From Anaerolineales bacterium UBA4823 (GTDB lineage Bacteria; Chloroflexota; Anaerolineae; Anaerolineales; UBA4823): a DNA stretch of 7,100 nt. The DNA lies in NCBI GenBank assembly GCA_002402275.1, contig DHFN01000142.1, positions 1-7,100 of the forward strand, in the 5' to 3' direction. Below the pieces are notes generated by a model. The model was given only the letters and a program-made list of their open reading frames with translations, did not search any database and was not told where the DNA came from. Numbering within the stretch: the first letter of the stretch is position 1; each line of letters starts with the position of its first letter. The position numbers and the translations under genes are program-made. Of this stretch, positions 6,854-7,100 are shown piece after piece.

Positions 6854-6863
6854 CAAAAAAAGA
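6833..6863. repeat. perfect 10-base inverted repeat over the -35 box
   Basis: TCTTTTTTTG (6833-6842) and CAAAAAAAGA (6854-6863) are perfect reverse complements around an 11-base loop. The loop holds almost the whole minus-strand TTGACA. The repeat sits between two divergent genes and could be a regulator site, a bent A-tract or a weak bidirectional terminator. Low complexity makes a chance origin possible. Confidence 0.45.
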
Positions 6864-6911
6864 AAGAGGAATGGTGCTTGTTTGGTTTTTATGAGTTCCA
6901 AATTCTTCGCA

Positions 6912-6938
6912 TTGTTTTTCCCTCTGAACGGGTACAAT
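6912..6938 (+). promoter_or_regulatory. tentative promoter of the epimerase gene
   Basis: TACAAT (6933-6938, 5 of 6 to the -10 consensus) lies 20 bases before the ATG. The best upstream match is TTGTTT (6912-6917) with a short 15-base spacer. The leader would be only about 14 bases and would just contain the GGAGGT ribosome site at 6947-6952. Confidence 0.35.
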
Positions 6939-6958
6939 TAAGGTTTGGAGGTGCGTTC

Positions 6959-7100
6959 ATGAAAATTTACATCACCGGCATCAGTGGTTTTCTAAGCATT
7001 AACCTGGTTCGTTATTTGCTAGATCATGGTTATCAACAAATCAGCGGGATTGATCTGGTTGATTTTACTTATCCAGAGCGGGATCAGATCGAATTTCTGC
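6959..7100 (+). CDS. NAD-dependent epimerase/dehydratase, extended SDR family (5' part only)
   Basis: Only the first 47 residues are in the window, and the gene runs off the right edge. They form the start of a Rossmann fold: a first strand MKIYITG, the nucleotide-binding loop TGISGFLS (6-13), a helix INLVRYLLDHGY, and a second strand ending in GIDL with Asp32. An acidic residue at that place normally binds the adenine ribose of NAD. The family motif is TGxxGFxG, and here the third glycine is Ser13. Such enzymes usually act on nucleotide sugars, but the substrate cannot be read from this fragment. GGAGGT six bases before the ATG makes the start secure. It is transcribed divergently from the secreted protein gene. 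Confidence 0.85.
   Translation, partial: MKIYITGISGFLSINLVRYLLDHGYQQISGIDLVDFTYPERDQIEFL

Overview
The window is a moderate-GC bacterial chromosome segment. Nearly everything is coded on the minus strand, and one truncated gene leaves at the right edge on the plus strand. There are no RNA genes, CRISPR arrays, insertion sequences or phage genes. The protein set fits a Chloroflexota (Anaerolineae-like) bacterium: a cytosolic GAF-GAF-PAS histidine kinase, a Rhizobium etli-type asparaginase, and a secreted beta-propeller-like protein ending in YMPLIIR. I recall that kind of tail from secreted proteins of that phylum. The taxonomic call is inference and was not checked against any database.

Layout, read in the direction of minus-strand transcription (right to left). 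A secreted protein (5263-6726) has a signal peptide, about six beta-propeller-like repeats and four cysteine pairs. It has its own promoter candidate in the divergent intergenic region. After a 238-base gap comes a four-gene cluster: a soluble sensor histidine kinase (2913-5024), a metallo-beta-lactamase-fold protein that has lost most metal ligands (1996-2880), a zinc-type L-asparaginase (870-1952) and endonuclease III (nth, 176-868). The gaps within this cluster are 32, 43 and 1 base, so it looks like one operon. The asparaginase and nth are the most tightly joined: the nth ribosome-binding site lies in the last asparaginase codons, and nth starts at TTG one base after the asparaginase stop. 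Downstream of nth, at the left edge, are two inverted diverged copies of a REP-like hairpin element (1-26 and 41-66). The second may also serve as a weak terminator for the operon.

At the right edge (6959-7100, plus strand) is the start of an NAD-dependent epimerase/dehydratase, transcribed away from the secreted protein.

No clear defence or mobile system is present. The points most worth a second look are the degenerate metallo-beta-lactamase protein next to an orphan kinase, the disulfide-rich propeller with its C-terminal tail, the REP-like doublet, and the palindrome directly in front of the kinase, which lacks a Shine-Dalgarno sequence.
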